A DNA stretch of 64,000 nt from Caulobacter sp. UNC358MFTsu5.1 (GTDB taxonomy: Bacteria; Pseudomonadota; Alphaproteobacteria; Caulobacterales; Caulobacteraceae), in contig NZ_JONW01000009.1 of the NCBI RefSeq assembly GCF_000712075.1, forward strand, positions 186,001 to 250,000, written 5' to 3'. The translations under genes were made by a program, and so were the position numbers. How positions within the stretch are numbered: the stretch's first letter is position 1; every line of letters starts with the position of its first letter. Below are positions 51,884 through 63,400 of the stretch, piece by piece. The notes under the pieces are model-generated. The model was not told the DNA's origin, searched no databases, and was given only the letters and a program-made list of their open reading frames with translations.

Positions 51884-52462
51884 TTAACGGATGGCGCCCG
51901 CCGCGCCGTCCAGGTCGCGATTGACCAGCAGGACGTTGACGCGCGGCTGGCCGATGAAGCCCAGCAGGCGCCCCTCAAGGTGGCGGTCGATCGCCGCTTC
52001 GACGGCCTCGACCGTCATGCCCCGAGCCTTGGCGATGCGCGGTGCCTGGAAGCGGGCGTAGGCCGGCGAGATTTCCGGATCCAGACCCGAGCCCGAGGTG
52101 GTCACCGCGTCGGCGGGGATCGCGACGCCGGGGTTCTCGGCGCGCAGGGTCGCGGCGTCGGTTTTCTCGCGCTCGATCAGCTTGTCGTTCAGCGGACCCA
52201 TGTTGGAGCCGCTGGACGCCGAGGCGTCGTAGCCATTGCCGGCCGCCGACGGACGGGGATGCAGGTACTCGGGCTTGGCGAAGCCCTGGGCGATCAGGGT
52301 CGAGCCGACGACCGTCCCCTTGGCGTCCTTGACCAGGCTGCCGTTGGCTTGGGCCGGGAACGCCGCCTGGGCGACGCCGGTGACGGCCAGCGGATAGGCC
52401 AGGCCCAGCAGGGCCGTGAACAGGCCCATCGAGACCAGGGCCGGACGAAGATGCGAGAGCAT
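51884..52462 (-). CDS. kdpC: Potassium-transporting ATPase C chain
   Basis: A 192-residue inner-membrane subunit with one N-terminal helix (SMGLFTALLGLAYPLAVTGVAQAAF). Starts at ATG 52462 with GAGAGGAAG upstream. Conserved segments are ANGSLVKDAKGTVVGSTLIAQGF, YLHPRPSAAGNGYDASASSGSNMGPLNDKL and DPEISPAYARFQAPRIAKARG. KdpC stabilises the KdpAB complex. It is separated from kdpB by a micro-protein and a porin gene, which is unusual for kdp operons. Confidence 0.95.
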   Translation of the reverse strand: MLSHLRPALVSMGLFTALLGLAYPLAVTGVAQAAFPAQANGSLVKDAKGTVVGSTLIAQGFAKPEYLHPRPSAAGNGYDASASSGSNMGPLNDKLIEREKTDAATLRAENPGVAIPADAVTTSGSGLDPEISPAYARFQAPRIAKARGMTVEAVEAAIDRHLEGRLLGFIGQPRVNVLLVNRDLDGAAGAIR

Positions 52463-52476
52463 GACAGTCTTCCTCT

Positions 52477-53166
52477 CTAGAAGCTGGCTTTGAGGGTGGC
52501 GACGGCGCGGCTGTCGTACAGCTTGCCGAAGTCGTGCTGGTCGGTGTCGACGTAGCGCAGATCCAGGGCCAGCTTGTCGTTGATGGCGTAGGCCGCGCCC
52601 AGGTTCCAGGTCGTGTAGTCGCCCGAGCCCTTGTAGGTCTGGCGGCCCAGGGCGCCGGAGACGCTCCACTTCCCGGTCACCGGATAGCCGCCGTTGACCT
52701 CATAGTAGGTCGCCTCGTCGGCGGCGCCGAAGCTGTCGGGGCTATAGAACACCGCCGCGCCCAGCGAGCCCTTGCCGGCCGGGACCGAGCCGGCGACCTT
52801 GAACTCGGTGTTGGCGTAGCCGGCGCCCGACGGTGCGCCGACATAGCCGTAGTAGATCACGCCCAGGTCCAGGGTCGCGGGACCCAGGGTCGGCTTGAAG
52901 CCGGCGTAGAGATCGATCTCGGCGTCGGTGTCGTCGCCGAAGTCGACGTTCGAGGCCCAGGTCCCGGCGTAGACCTTGCCGGCGGTCAGGTCGACGCCGC
53001 CGAACACCTGGGGGTTCTCGTCGGTCTGGCTGACGCCCCGGAAGACATAGTCCGAGGCGACGCCGACATTGTAGCTCAGCTTCGGGGCGTCCTGGGCCTG
53101 GGCCATCCCGGCCGAGAGGGCCAGGACGCCGGCGGCGGCGAGGAGGCGGAAAGCGAACTTGGTCAT
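52477..53166 (-). CDS. TorF family putative porin, inserted in the kdp operon
   Basis: A 229-residue outer-membrane protein with a signal peptide (LALSAGMAQAQ) and a beta-barrel of the TorF (TIGR02001) type: LSYNVGVASDYVFRGVSQTDENPQVFGGVDLTAGKVYAGTWASNVDF near the N-terminus and DKLALDLRYVDTDQHDFGKLYDSRAVATLKASF at the end. The terminal Phe fits a barrel. It lies between kdpB and kdpC, 14 bases ahead of kdpC. Its place suggests an outer-membrane path for K+ or a partner solute, by inference. Confidence 0.88.
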   Translation of the reverse strand: MTKFAFRLLAAAGVLALSAGMAQAQDAPKLSYNVGVASDYVFRGVSQTDENPQVFGGVDLTAGKVYAGTWASNVDFGDDTDAEIDLYAGFKPTLGPATLDLGVIYYGYVGAPSGAGYANTEFKVAGSVPAGKGSLGAAVFYSPDSFGAADEATYYEVNGGYPVTGKWSVSGALGRQTYKGSGDYTTWNLGAAYAINDKLALDLRYVDTDQHDFGKLYDSRAVATLKASF

Positions 53167-53215
53167 TTAAGTCGTTCTTTCAGAAAAGAAACTGGGTGGA
53201 TTTCGAAGGTTGTCG

Positions 53216-53304
53216 TCAGAAGGATTGGCCGATCAGGGCCGCCACGAAGACCAGCCCGATCGCGCCGGCCCCGAACAGCAGGTCGCGGAGGATCGGACCG
53301 GACA

Positions 53305-53305
<1 letters not shown>
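53216..53305 (-). CDS. 29-residue membrane micro-protein between kdpB and torF
   Basis: The ATG at 53305 shares one base with the kdpB stop (TGATG), the same type of coupling used elsewhere in this window. The peptide MSGPILRDLLFGAGAIGLVF continues for nine more residues and is one membrane helix. It resembles KdpF in size and character but lies downstream of kdpB, not upstream of kdpA. It ends 50 bases ahead of torF. Unknown family. Confidence 0.55.
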
Positions 53306-55389
<2,084 letters not shown>

Positions 55390-55400
55390 GATGAGGTCTC

Positions 55401-57110
55401 TCAACGGCCGGCGACCGCGGCGAGCACCTGGAAGTGCTCGACGATCGGCCCCAGCGCCAATGCGGGGAAGAATTGCAGGCCGCCCAGGATCAGGATCACC
55501 CCGATCAGCAGGCCCACGAACAGGCCGCCGTGGGTGGGCAGCGTGCCGGCCGACGGCGCCAGCTTGGGCTTGGCCGCCAGCGAGCCGGCGATGGCCAGCA
55601 CGGCCACGATCGGCAGGAACCGGCCCATGGCCATGGCCACGGCCAGGGTGGTGTCCCACCACGGCGCGTTGGCGGTCAGGCCGGCGAAGGCCGAGCCGTT
55701 GTTGGCCGTGCCGGAAGTGTAGGCGTAGAGGATTTCCGACATCCCGTGCGGGCCGCTGTGCATCAGGCCCTTGAGCGCCTCGGGCAGCACGGCGGCGATG
55801 GCCGAGAAGCCCAGGACGCAGACGGGGATGGCCAGCACGGCCAGGATCGACAGCTTGACCTCGCGTGCCTCGATCTTCTTGCCGAGGTATTCCGGGGTGC
55901 GGCCCACCATCAGGCCGGCGACGAACACCGCCAGCACGGCCATCACCACCATCACGGCGATCCCCGAGCCGATGCCGCCGGGCAGGATCTCGCCCAGGTG
56001 CATCAGGAACATGGCGATGCCACCGCCCAGGGGCATCAGGCTGGAATGCATGCCGTTGACCGAGCCGTTCGAGGCGCCGGTGGTCATGGCGGCCCAGGCG
56101 GCCGTGGCCGGCGCGCCGAAGCGGGTCTCCTTGCCCTCCATGTTGACGCTGGTGTCGACGCCGGCGGCGACCTGGGCCGGAGCCGGCTGGGCCTCGGCGA
56201 CGTAGATTCCGGCCGCGGCGGCGAACAGCAGCACGGAAGCCGCGATCACCAGGGCGCGCACGTCCTTCCGGGCCAGGACCGAACGGCCGAAGGCGAAGAA
56301 GGCGGCCCAGCCCAGCACGTTGATCGACACGGCGGTGATCAGGTTGGTCAGGGGCGTCGGGTTCTCGAACGGGTGGGCCGAGTTGGCGTTGAAGATGCCG
56401 CCGCCGTTGATGCCCAGCATCTTGATCGCTTCCTGCGAGGCGACGGCGTAGAGCGAGATCTTCTGGTCGGCGCCCTCCAGGGTATGGGCGGTGAGGCTCG
56501 CGGCCAGGGTCTGGGGCAGGCCCAGGGCGACTAGCACGACGGCCAGGACGAACGACAGCGGCAGCAGCACGTAGAGCGTGGTGCGGATCAGGTCGGCCCA
56601 GAAGTTGCCGACGCCCCCTTCCCGATTGGCGATGAAGGCCCGCGCCAGGGCCGCGGCCACGGTCGCGCCGGTGGCGGCCGAGACGAAGTTCTGGACGGTC
56701 AGCACGACCATCTGGCTGAACGTCGACATGGTCGTCTCGCCCGCATAGCTCTGCCAGTTGGTGTTGGTCACGAAGCTGATGGCGGTGTTGAACGACAGGT
56801 GCTCGGAGACCGCCCCGAAGCCCTGCGGGTTCATCGGCAGCACGCCCTGCAGGCGCAGGACGGCGTAGGTGACCAGGAAGCCGACCAGGTTGAAGGCCAG
56901 CAGGGCCCCGGCGTAGCCATACCAGGTCTGGCCCTTCTTCGGGTCGATCCCGCAGGCGGTGTAGAAAAACGCCTCGAACGGCCGAAGCACCGGGTCGAGC
57001 CAGGTGCGTTCGCCGTTCCAGACGCGCGACATGTAGACGCCCAGCGGCCAGCCGATCGCGACCGCCAGCCCCAGCGTCAGGGCGATTTCCGCCCAGCCTT
57101 GCCAATTCAT
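55401..57110 (-). CDS. kdpA: Potassium-transporting ATPase A chain (channel-like subunit)
   Basis: A 569-residue K+-binding membrane protein of the SKT superfamily. Family segments include [69 protein letters not shown] and [16 protein letters not shown], which form the four pseudo-repeated selectivity filters. It starts at ATG 57110, 13 bases after the kdpF stop. It forms the ion pathway of the KdpFABC pump, feeding ions to KdpB. Confidence 0.97.
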   Translation of the reverse strand: MNWQGWAEIALTLGLAVAIGWPLGVYMSRVWNGERTWLDPVLRPFEAFFYTACGIDPKKGQTWYGYAGALLAFNLVGFLVTYAVLRLQGVLPMNPQGFGAVSEHLSFNTAISFVTNTNWQSYAGETTMSTFSQMVVLTVQNFVSAATGATVAAALARAFIANREGGVGNFWADLIRTTLYVLLPLSFVLAVVLVALGLPQTLAASLTAHTLEGADQKISLYAVASQEAIKMLGINGGGIFNANSAHPFENPTPLTNLITAVSINVLGWAAFFAFGRSVLARKDVRALVIAASVLLFAAAAGIYVAEAQPAPAQVAAGVDTSVNMEGKETRFGAPATAAWAAMTTGASNGSVNGMHSSLMPLGGGIAMFLMHLGEILPGGIGSGIAVMVVMAVLAVFVAGLMVGRTPEYLGKKIEAREVKLSILAVLAIPVCVLGFSAIAAVLPEALKGLMHSGPHGMSEILYAYTSGTANNGSAFAGLTANAPWWDTTLAVAMAMGRFLPIVAVLAIAGSLAAKPKLAPSAGTLPTHGGLFVGLLIGVILILGGLQFFPALALGPIVEHFQVLAAVAGR

Positions 57111-57123
57111 GGAATGCGTTCCG

Positions 57124-57210
57124 TCAGAACTTGTCGGGCCGCAGCATCGCCGCGACCATGTAGACCGCGACGACGATCGCCCCGGCGCCCCAAAGCACGT
57201 TCACCAGCAT
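57124..57210 (-). CDS. kdpF: KdpF, small subunit of the potassium-transporting ATPase
   Basis: A 28-residue peptide, [20 protein letters not shown] and then AMLRPDKF. One hydrophobic helix ends in the KdpF-like tail Y-x-x-x-A-x-L-R-P-x-K-F. It lies immediately ahead of kdpA, where KdpF is encoded in other bacteria. KdpF stabilises the Kdp complex in the membrane. Confidence 0.85.
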   Translation of the reverse strand: MLVNVLWGAGAIVVAVYMVAAMLRPDKF

Positions 57211-57212
57211 GG

Positions 57213-57296
57213 TCAGACGCGCCTCAAACCCACGGCGAAGGCGGCGAAGGCCACGAACAGCCCCGCCCCCAGCGCCAGAAACATCAGATCAGCCAT
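57213..57296 (-). CDS. 27-residue membrane micro-protein, first gene of the kdp operon
   Basis: The ATG at 57296 has GGGAGG seven bases upstream, the best RBS in this stretch. The peptide MADLMFLALGAGLFVAFAAF ends AVGLRRV: one hydrophobic helix with a basic tail. Its stop lies two bases before the kdpF start. It is not KdpF but resembles it in size. Unknown family. Confidence 0.6.
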   Translation of the reverse strand: MADLMFLALGAGLFVAFAAFAVGLRRV

Positions 57297-57338
57297 GAAA
57301 GGCCTCCCGCTAAACTCGGCGGGACCAGACCACGGAGC

Positions 57339-57390
57339 GGCGTAAGGGCTCCATGCGGCAGGCGGCGCGACGCATAAGGGCGCCGTAAAG
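57339..57390 (-). promoter_or_regulatory. Kdp operon promoter region with repeated GCCCTTA motif
   Basis: On the minus strand GCCCTTATGC (57381-57372) and GCCCTTACGC (57349-57340) are 32 bases apart, about three helical turns; a related CCTTTACGG lies just outside at 57391-57383. AT-rich words of this type in a GC-rich gap fit a response regulator site such as KdpE. No kdpDE genes are in the window. Confidence 0.4.
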
Positions 57391-57422
57391 GCCCCGGTCG
57401 AGCTCAGCGGCTCGCCGGGGCC
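57390..57422 (-). terminator. Intrinsic terminator of the giant LysM-like gene
   Basis: GGCCCCGG and CCGGGGCC form an 8-bp stem with an inner CGAG/CTCG stem and then TTTA. The hairpin begins within the stop codon of the giant gene at 57422. It insulates the kdp operon from read-through. Confidence 0.75.
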
Positions 57423-60400
57423 TAGGACACGTCGTCCATCGGGACGTGGACGCTGGTGATCTTGACCAGCGGCATCGTCGCGTTCGGCAGGGTGCTGTAG
57501 AGGATCACCTCGAAGCTCAGCGTCGCCCCGATGCCCGCCAGCGGCGCGCGATTGGCCTGCAGCCAGCCGTCGACCACCCCGGACAGTTCGGTCAGGGCCG
57601 CCGAGGTCGGCGCCGTGGGCGGCATCAGCCCGATCGGCAGGTCGATCACCGGACTGGCCGGATCGGTGGTCAGCGGATAGGCGGCGTCGGCCCCGATCTG
57701 GGTGGTGAGATAGGTCGCGCCGTCCGCCCCCAGCAACTGGCCGAAGAACTCGTTCAGATAGGCGGAGATCGCGGCCGGCGGCGTCACCGGCGGGTCCAGC
57801 GTGACCAGGCTGTAGGCGTCGTGACGGATCAGCGGCGTGATCGGGGTGGCGAAGGCCACCGGGATCGTCGTGAACACGAAGGCGTCGTTGGTCGTGGCGC
57901 CGTTCTCCAGATCGACGTTGCGCTGGATCTGGATCGAGGTGTCCGCCGACTGGAACAGCACGGCGCTGAGTTCCGGGAAGGCGATCGTCTGGGACTGGGC
58001 GTCCTTGGCCTCCCGCGTGGTCAGCGGATCGCCGGTGGTCTTGTTGGCGTACTGATAGGCCGCCATCGCGCCCGCGGGCGGCGTCACCGGCGTGGCCGTG
58101 AACGTGTCGGGCAGGACCAGGATCACCGGCACGGGCGCATCGGCCCCGCCGACGTTGGTGACGACGATCGTCGCCGGCGACGCGTCGTCGGCCAGGGCCA
58201 CCTCGACGCGGAACTGCAGGTTCACCGGCGGCGGACCGACGGGGGGCGCCGCGAAGAACGGCGGTGGCGGGGCCGGCTTGGCCCATTCGGCGTAGGCCGT
58301 GGCGAAGCCGGTGACCAGGGTGTTCCAGGCGGTCAGCGCCGCGGCGGCGTTGACGTAGGTAGTGCTGTCCAGCTTGGTGTCCGGCGCCACCTGGGTCAGG
58401 TAGGCGTCGAAGTCGGCGAAGATCGCCGGGGCGCAGCCGATCAGGTTGGCCAGGGCGACGAACAGCCCGGTCTGCGGATCCTGGTCGTTCTTCGGGGGAT
58501 TCACCGGCGCGTTGAACGACACGGTCGCCAGCAGCGAGTCCTGCGCCGCCCGCCGCGCCGTGTAGGTGAAGGTGTAGTCCCACAGCGAAAGCTGGGCCGG
58601 CGTCGGGTTGGCGATAGCCGAGCCCGAACCGGTCTGGCCCTGGGCCGTCGGCGGCGGCGGCAGGGCCCGCAGCGGCACCGGGAACTGTTGCGCGCCCGAA
58701 CCGATCGGGAAGCCGAATGGGCCGGTGGTGAAGGCGATCCAGCTGCTCTGCTTGTAGCCGTCGATCCCCGCCACCGCGGTGATGTCGTTCTGCAGGTGGG
58801 TCAGCTGATAGCTCAGGGTCAGCGGGATCGACGCCTCCAGCGTCGGGTCCGAGCAGGTGAACAGGAAGGCCAGCGCCGAGTCGGTGCTGGTGGCCCCCTT
58901 GGCGTTCAGGGCGATGCTGGCCGCCGAAAGCGCGTAGTTGGGCAGGTCCAGCGGCGGCGCGGTGTTGACCGGCGCGCCGTAGAAGGCCGGCGGACTGGCC
59001 GTGCCGGGGGCCTGGGCCTCGTTGGTGGTCGCGCCGGTGACCGGCACCACGGCCACCGAGGTGACCAGGGCGGCGTTGCCCAACTGCTGCAGCAGGGACT
59101 GCTTCAGCTCTTCCTTGGCGGCCGCCTTCAAGGTGTCGTTCGCGGGGCCGACCAGCACCGGCTCGATGGTGCCGGAAATGGTCTCGGCCAGAGCGGCCTT
59201 CTGGGCCAGGATCTCGAACAGATCGCCCGCCTGGTCCGGATCCTGGCCGGCCAGGGCGGCCACGATGAAGGCCGGGGCGGCGTAGGTCGCCGACAGGAAG
59301 GTGTCGATCGCCGTCAGGGCCTGGGCGCTCCAGACGTTGAGGTCCACGCCGGTGAAGGTGGTCGCCGCCCCCTGCCCCGGGCTCAGGCCCTTGCCCGTGA
59401 CATAGGCCGGCAGGGTGACCATACCCGAGGTCTGCGACTTGGCCACCGGCTTGGGCGCGTAGAACAGCGGCTCGTCGCCCAGGGTGAAGGTCAGGCCGTC
59501 GTTCGAGCCCGCCTTGGCGAAGCGCGTCACCCACACCGTGTAGAGCTGGTTGGCCAGGGGTTCGTCGGGATCGGCCGGGCCGGCCCCGACGCGGTACTGC
59601 CAGGCACTGGTGACGAACGCCGTCTCCATCTGCTGGGCGAACGGCAACAGGGCGTCCTGCGAGTCCTGGGCCGTGGTCGAGTACGGCAGGATCTCGGTCT
59701 GCACGGTCACGCCGCCGTCCAGGTCCAGGAGGCGCGGATCGACCAGGCGCGGGTTGCGGCTCTGCAGCAGGAACAGGCGCAGGCGCAGCACATTGTCGGC
59801 CACCACCTGGGTCAGGTCGATCGGGACGGTCAGGGTCACGCCGACCGGGCCGGTGGGGGCCGTGCCGCCCGCCGCCGCCGCCGTCGTCTGGGCGCACTGG
59901 TTGGCGAAGGCGACGAACTGGGCCGCCAGCGCCGGGTCCATGGCCTGGACGCCGCCCGTCAGGCTGTTGAGCAGCGAGAAGGTGACCGCGGGTCCGCTGA
60001 CGCCGGGCACGTTCTGGCCGTCATAGTTCTGGTTGAGCTGGTAGTAGATCGAGGCGAACACCTTGGCGTCGTTGGCGGCCGCGGGGGCCGGGACGCCGTT
60101 GGCCGGCTGGTAGGCGTCGGTGTTCAGGGACAGGGTGATCTGCAGTTGGGGCGCGCCCGCGGTCCCCGTATAGAGGTAGGACGCGCTGACGTTCGGCCAC
60201 TGGCTGAGCGCGACCAGGGTGTCGGTGTAGGCGATCGGCATCGGCGGATTGTTGAGCGGTCCGTCGTAGCCGGCGGGCGGCGTGTTGAACGGCGTGACCG
60301 TCTGGTTGCCGAACAGGTCCAGCCAGCGGAGGCTGAGCTGAGCGACGCCGCCGACGCCTCGGTAGGGGTTCGAAGCGGCCGGCGGCAGGTTCGGCGCCGG

Positions 60401-63400
60401 ATTGGCGGGTGCGGGGTTGATCTTGCTGTTGCTGTAGACGGTCAGCGCCTGCTGGTAGGCGATCGTCCCCGACGCCGCCTGACTTTGCAGCATGGCGCGC
60501 CGCGACACCGGGTTGCGGATGTCGGCCCGAGCCTGGGCCGGCGCGTTGGCCCGCATCAGGGCGCTCTTCGGATTGGGCGTCGAGGACGAGCCGTCTCCGG
60601 TCGGGCCGAAGGGCAGGCCGGGCTGGCTCAGGCTGAAGAACTGGTTGCCCAGGAAGCCGGCGTCCAGCAGCGAGTACAGCGAGAACATGTACTGCTGGCC
60701 ATACGTCGGGTCGGTGCTGGCGCCCGGCGGGTCGAGATTGGCCCGGGTCAGGGTCACGCCGACATTGCCCACTCCGATCGACGGGTTGGACGAGAAGCTC
60801 TGCGGATCGACGTTCAGCGTCGGCGTGCCGACCAGCAGGCCGGTCTGGGCCTGGGCCGCCGCCCCCACCTGCTCCAGGCTCAAGCCGAAATAGCCGGCCA
60901 CGCCCGAGAAGGTGTCGCCCGCGACCGCCACATAGGTCACCTGCGGGATCATCAGCACCGCGTAGAGCGCGGCGGTGACGTTCGGATTGTAGCCCTGCAG
61001 CTGGGCGGCGGTGATCGTTTGGAGGGCGTTCTTGGAGTAGTAGTTGGCGACGGTCGTCCACACGTCGCCGCTGGCCACGTCGGCCGGCGTCACTTCGTGG
61101 AACATGCCGGCCAGAACGATCTGGGCGCCCTTGTTCAGCCCGGCCTGGGGATTGTCGCGCGCCACCTCGCCGGCCGTCATGCCGTAGCGCAGGGCGAACG
61201 TCGCGAGGGTGTCCTCGGCGTCGAACGCCGCGGTGTTGGGAGCGGACTCCGAGACCAGGACCAGGGTCGACCGCGTCGGGTCGATGCTGGCGCTGGTCAG
61301 GATCGAGTTGCACACGTTGCTGAGCCGCGCGCCCACCGGCGTGTCGCCGGAACGGACGTAGGTGACCATCAAGGTCAGGGTGGCGTAGCCGGCCGAGTCG
61401 AAGAGCCCCGGCGGCAGGGCCGCGCCCTTGACCAGCTCGTCCCAGTAGAAGCTGAAGCCGCCCGACTGGACCGTCGAGATTTCCCACAGCAGGCGGACGG
61501 CGTCGGACGGCTGGTTCAACAGATCGTTGATCAGCACCGGGGCGTCGTCCTCGACCGCCAGCGCCCCGAACAGGCGCGGCGGCGGCGGGTTGGCCTTGGT
61601 GGAGAGGTTGGAGCGGGTGATGAAGCTGTAGACATCCGAGGCCGCGTGGCCGACCAGGCCCGGGACGTTGGAGCCCTGGTCGGCATAGGCCACCAGCACG
61701 CCGTTCACGATGTCCGGCCCCAGGGTGTTCATCTCGATCAGGATGCGCTCGAGCAGCACCGCGTCGCTGGGGGTGGGACCGATCAGCTGATAGGTGTTGG
61801 GCGCCATCTGGGTGACCGGCGGCGTGTTGCCCTCGCCGGGCGGCAGCACGGTGTTGGAGTCCGCCGTCGGGGTCTGGGCGCCCGCCGCCTGTTCCAGCTT
61901 GCGGATCTGGAAGTCGATCCGGGTGGCGAAGACGTAGTCATCGACGGCCGTGACGACCGGCATCTGGGTGGCGGGATCGGTCGTCAGGGTGGCCGGCGCG
62001 AACACCGGCAGGTGCTGCACGGCCTCCGACAACGGCATCTCTTCGGTCAGGGCGGCCTGCTGGGTCTCGATCCGGCTGAGCAGCGCGGGCGCCAGTCGCC
62101 ACAGATAGGGTTGGGCCTGGCCCGAGCCGCCCGTCTGCGACGTTCCGGGCGGCGTCGTGAGCTTGGCGATCTCGTCCATCCCCGAGGTGTTCCACGGCGC
62201 ATAGCTGGCGGCGGCGAACTGCTGGGGGGTGAGCGCCAGCGCGGGTTCCGGCGCCAGCGTCAGGTCGGGGCTCACCGTCGGGGCGCTGGGGTTGTAGCCG
62301 TACTGCTTGGCCCAGGTCAGCACGACGTTCAGATTGGCCGCCGCCTGGGTCAGGTCGGTGTCGCCGCTGGCGTCGGGGGCGGTCGAACCGTTGATCTGCA
62401 CCCAACCCAGGGCGGTCGCGTCCCGGGTCAGGGTGACCTTGTAGGACAAGCCGTAGCTGGTGACCGGGAACTGCTGGCCGGTCAGCTGGTAGAGGCCGTA
62501 CTGGTCTTGGTTGTTCGGATAGAGGAACTTCGGCGACAGCGTCAGGCCGCTGTTGTTGGGCAGGCGCAGGCCCTGGAGCATGAAGCGCGAAACCATGCCG
62601 GCGGTCTGGCCCACCGTCTCGCCCGCCGCCACGCCCTGGCTCAGCTGGTCGCCGGTCAGCAGGTCCAGGTTGGACAGATGGACCAGGGGCTCCTGCTTGA
62701 GGTCGAAGATGTTGGCCAGGGCCAAGTTCTCCGACCGCGCCACGAACGCCGTCGTGCCCACGCCGAACCGGCCCAGCAGCGAACCCAGGGTGTCGCCAGC
62801 GACGGTGGTGTAGACCACGGTCGGGATGATCAGCGGCGCCCCGGCCAGCAGCAGGGTGTTCAGGTCGTAGAGGCTGGATTGGGCCGCCAGGACGTCGATC
62901 GAGACCTTCAGCGCCTGCGCCAGGCTATAGAAGCTGTCGCCGAGCGCCGTCGTGACGGACGCCCCGCCGATCGTGATCGTCACGCCGGCCTGCAGCAGGT
63001 TGACGGCGTTCTGGTTGCTGACGATCAGGGCCGCCGGGGTGGTCGTGTACTGCGTTCCGCTGAAGCGCGCGGCGATGGCCGACAGGGACTCGATGATCGT
63101 CGCCTTGGTCGTGTCGTCGACCCGCGTCTGGACGCTGGACGTGACTCCGTCGAAGTACAGCGTCCCGCCGACGGTGAGCGGGTTCTGCTGGTTGCCGTTG
63201 ACCAGGTCCTCGAAGGTGAAGCGCGGATTGAGCTCGCCCGTCTGGACGAAGGCCATGATCGCATTGAGGGAATCCCCCGGCCGCAGCACGTAGGGGAACG
63301 AGGCGTAGCAGTCGATCGCCGCCTGCAGCAGTTGCCGCGAGATCATGGCGAAGGCGTCTTCGAACAGCACCTGGGCCAGGGATTCCGGCGCCTGGTCCAC

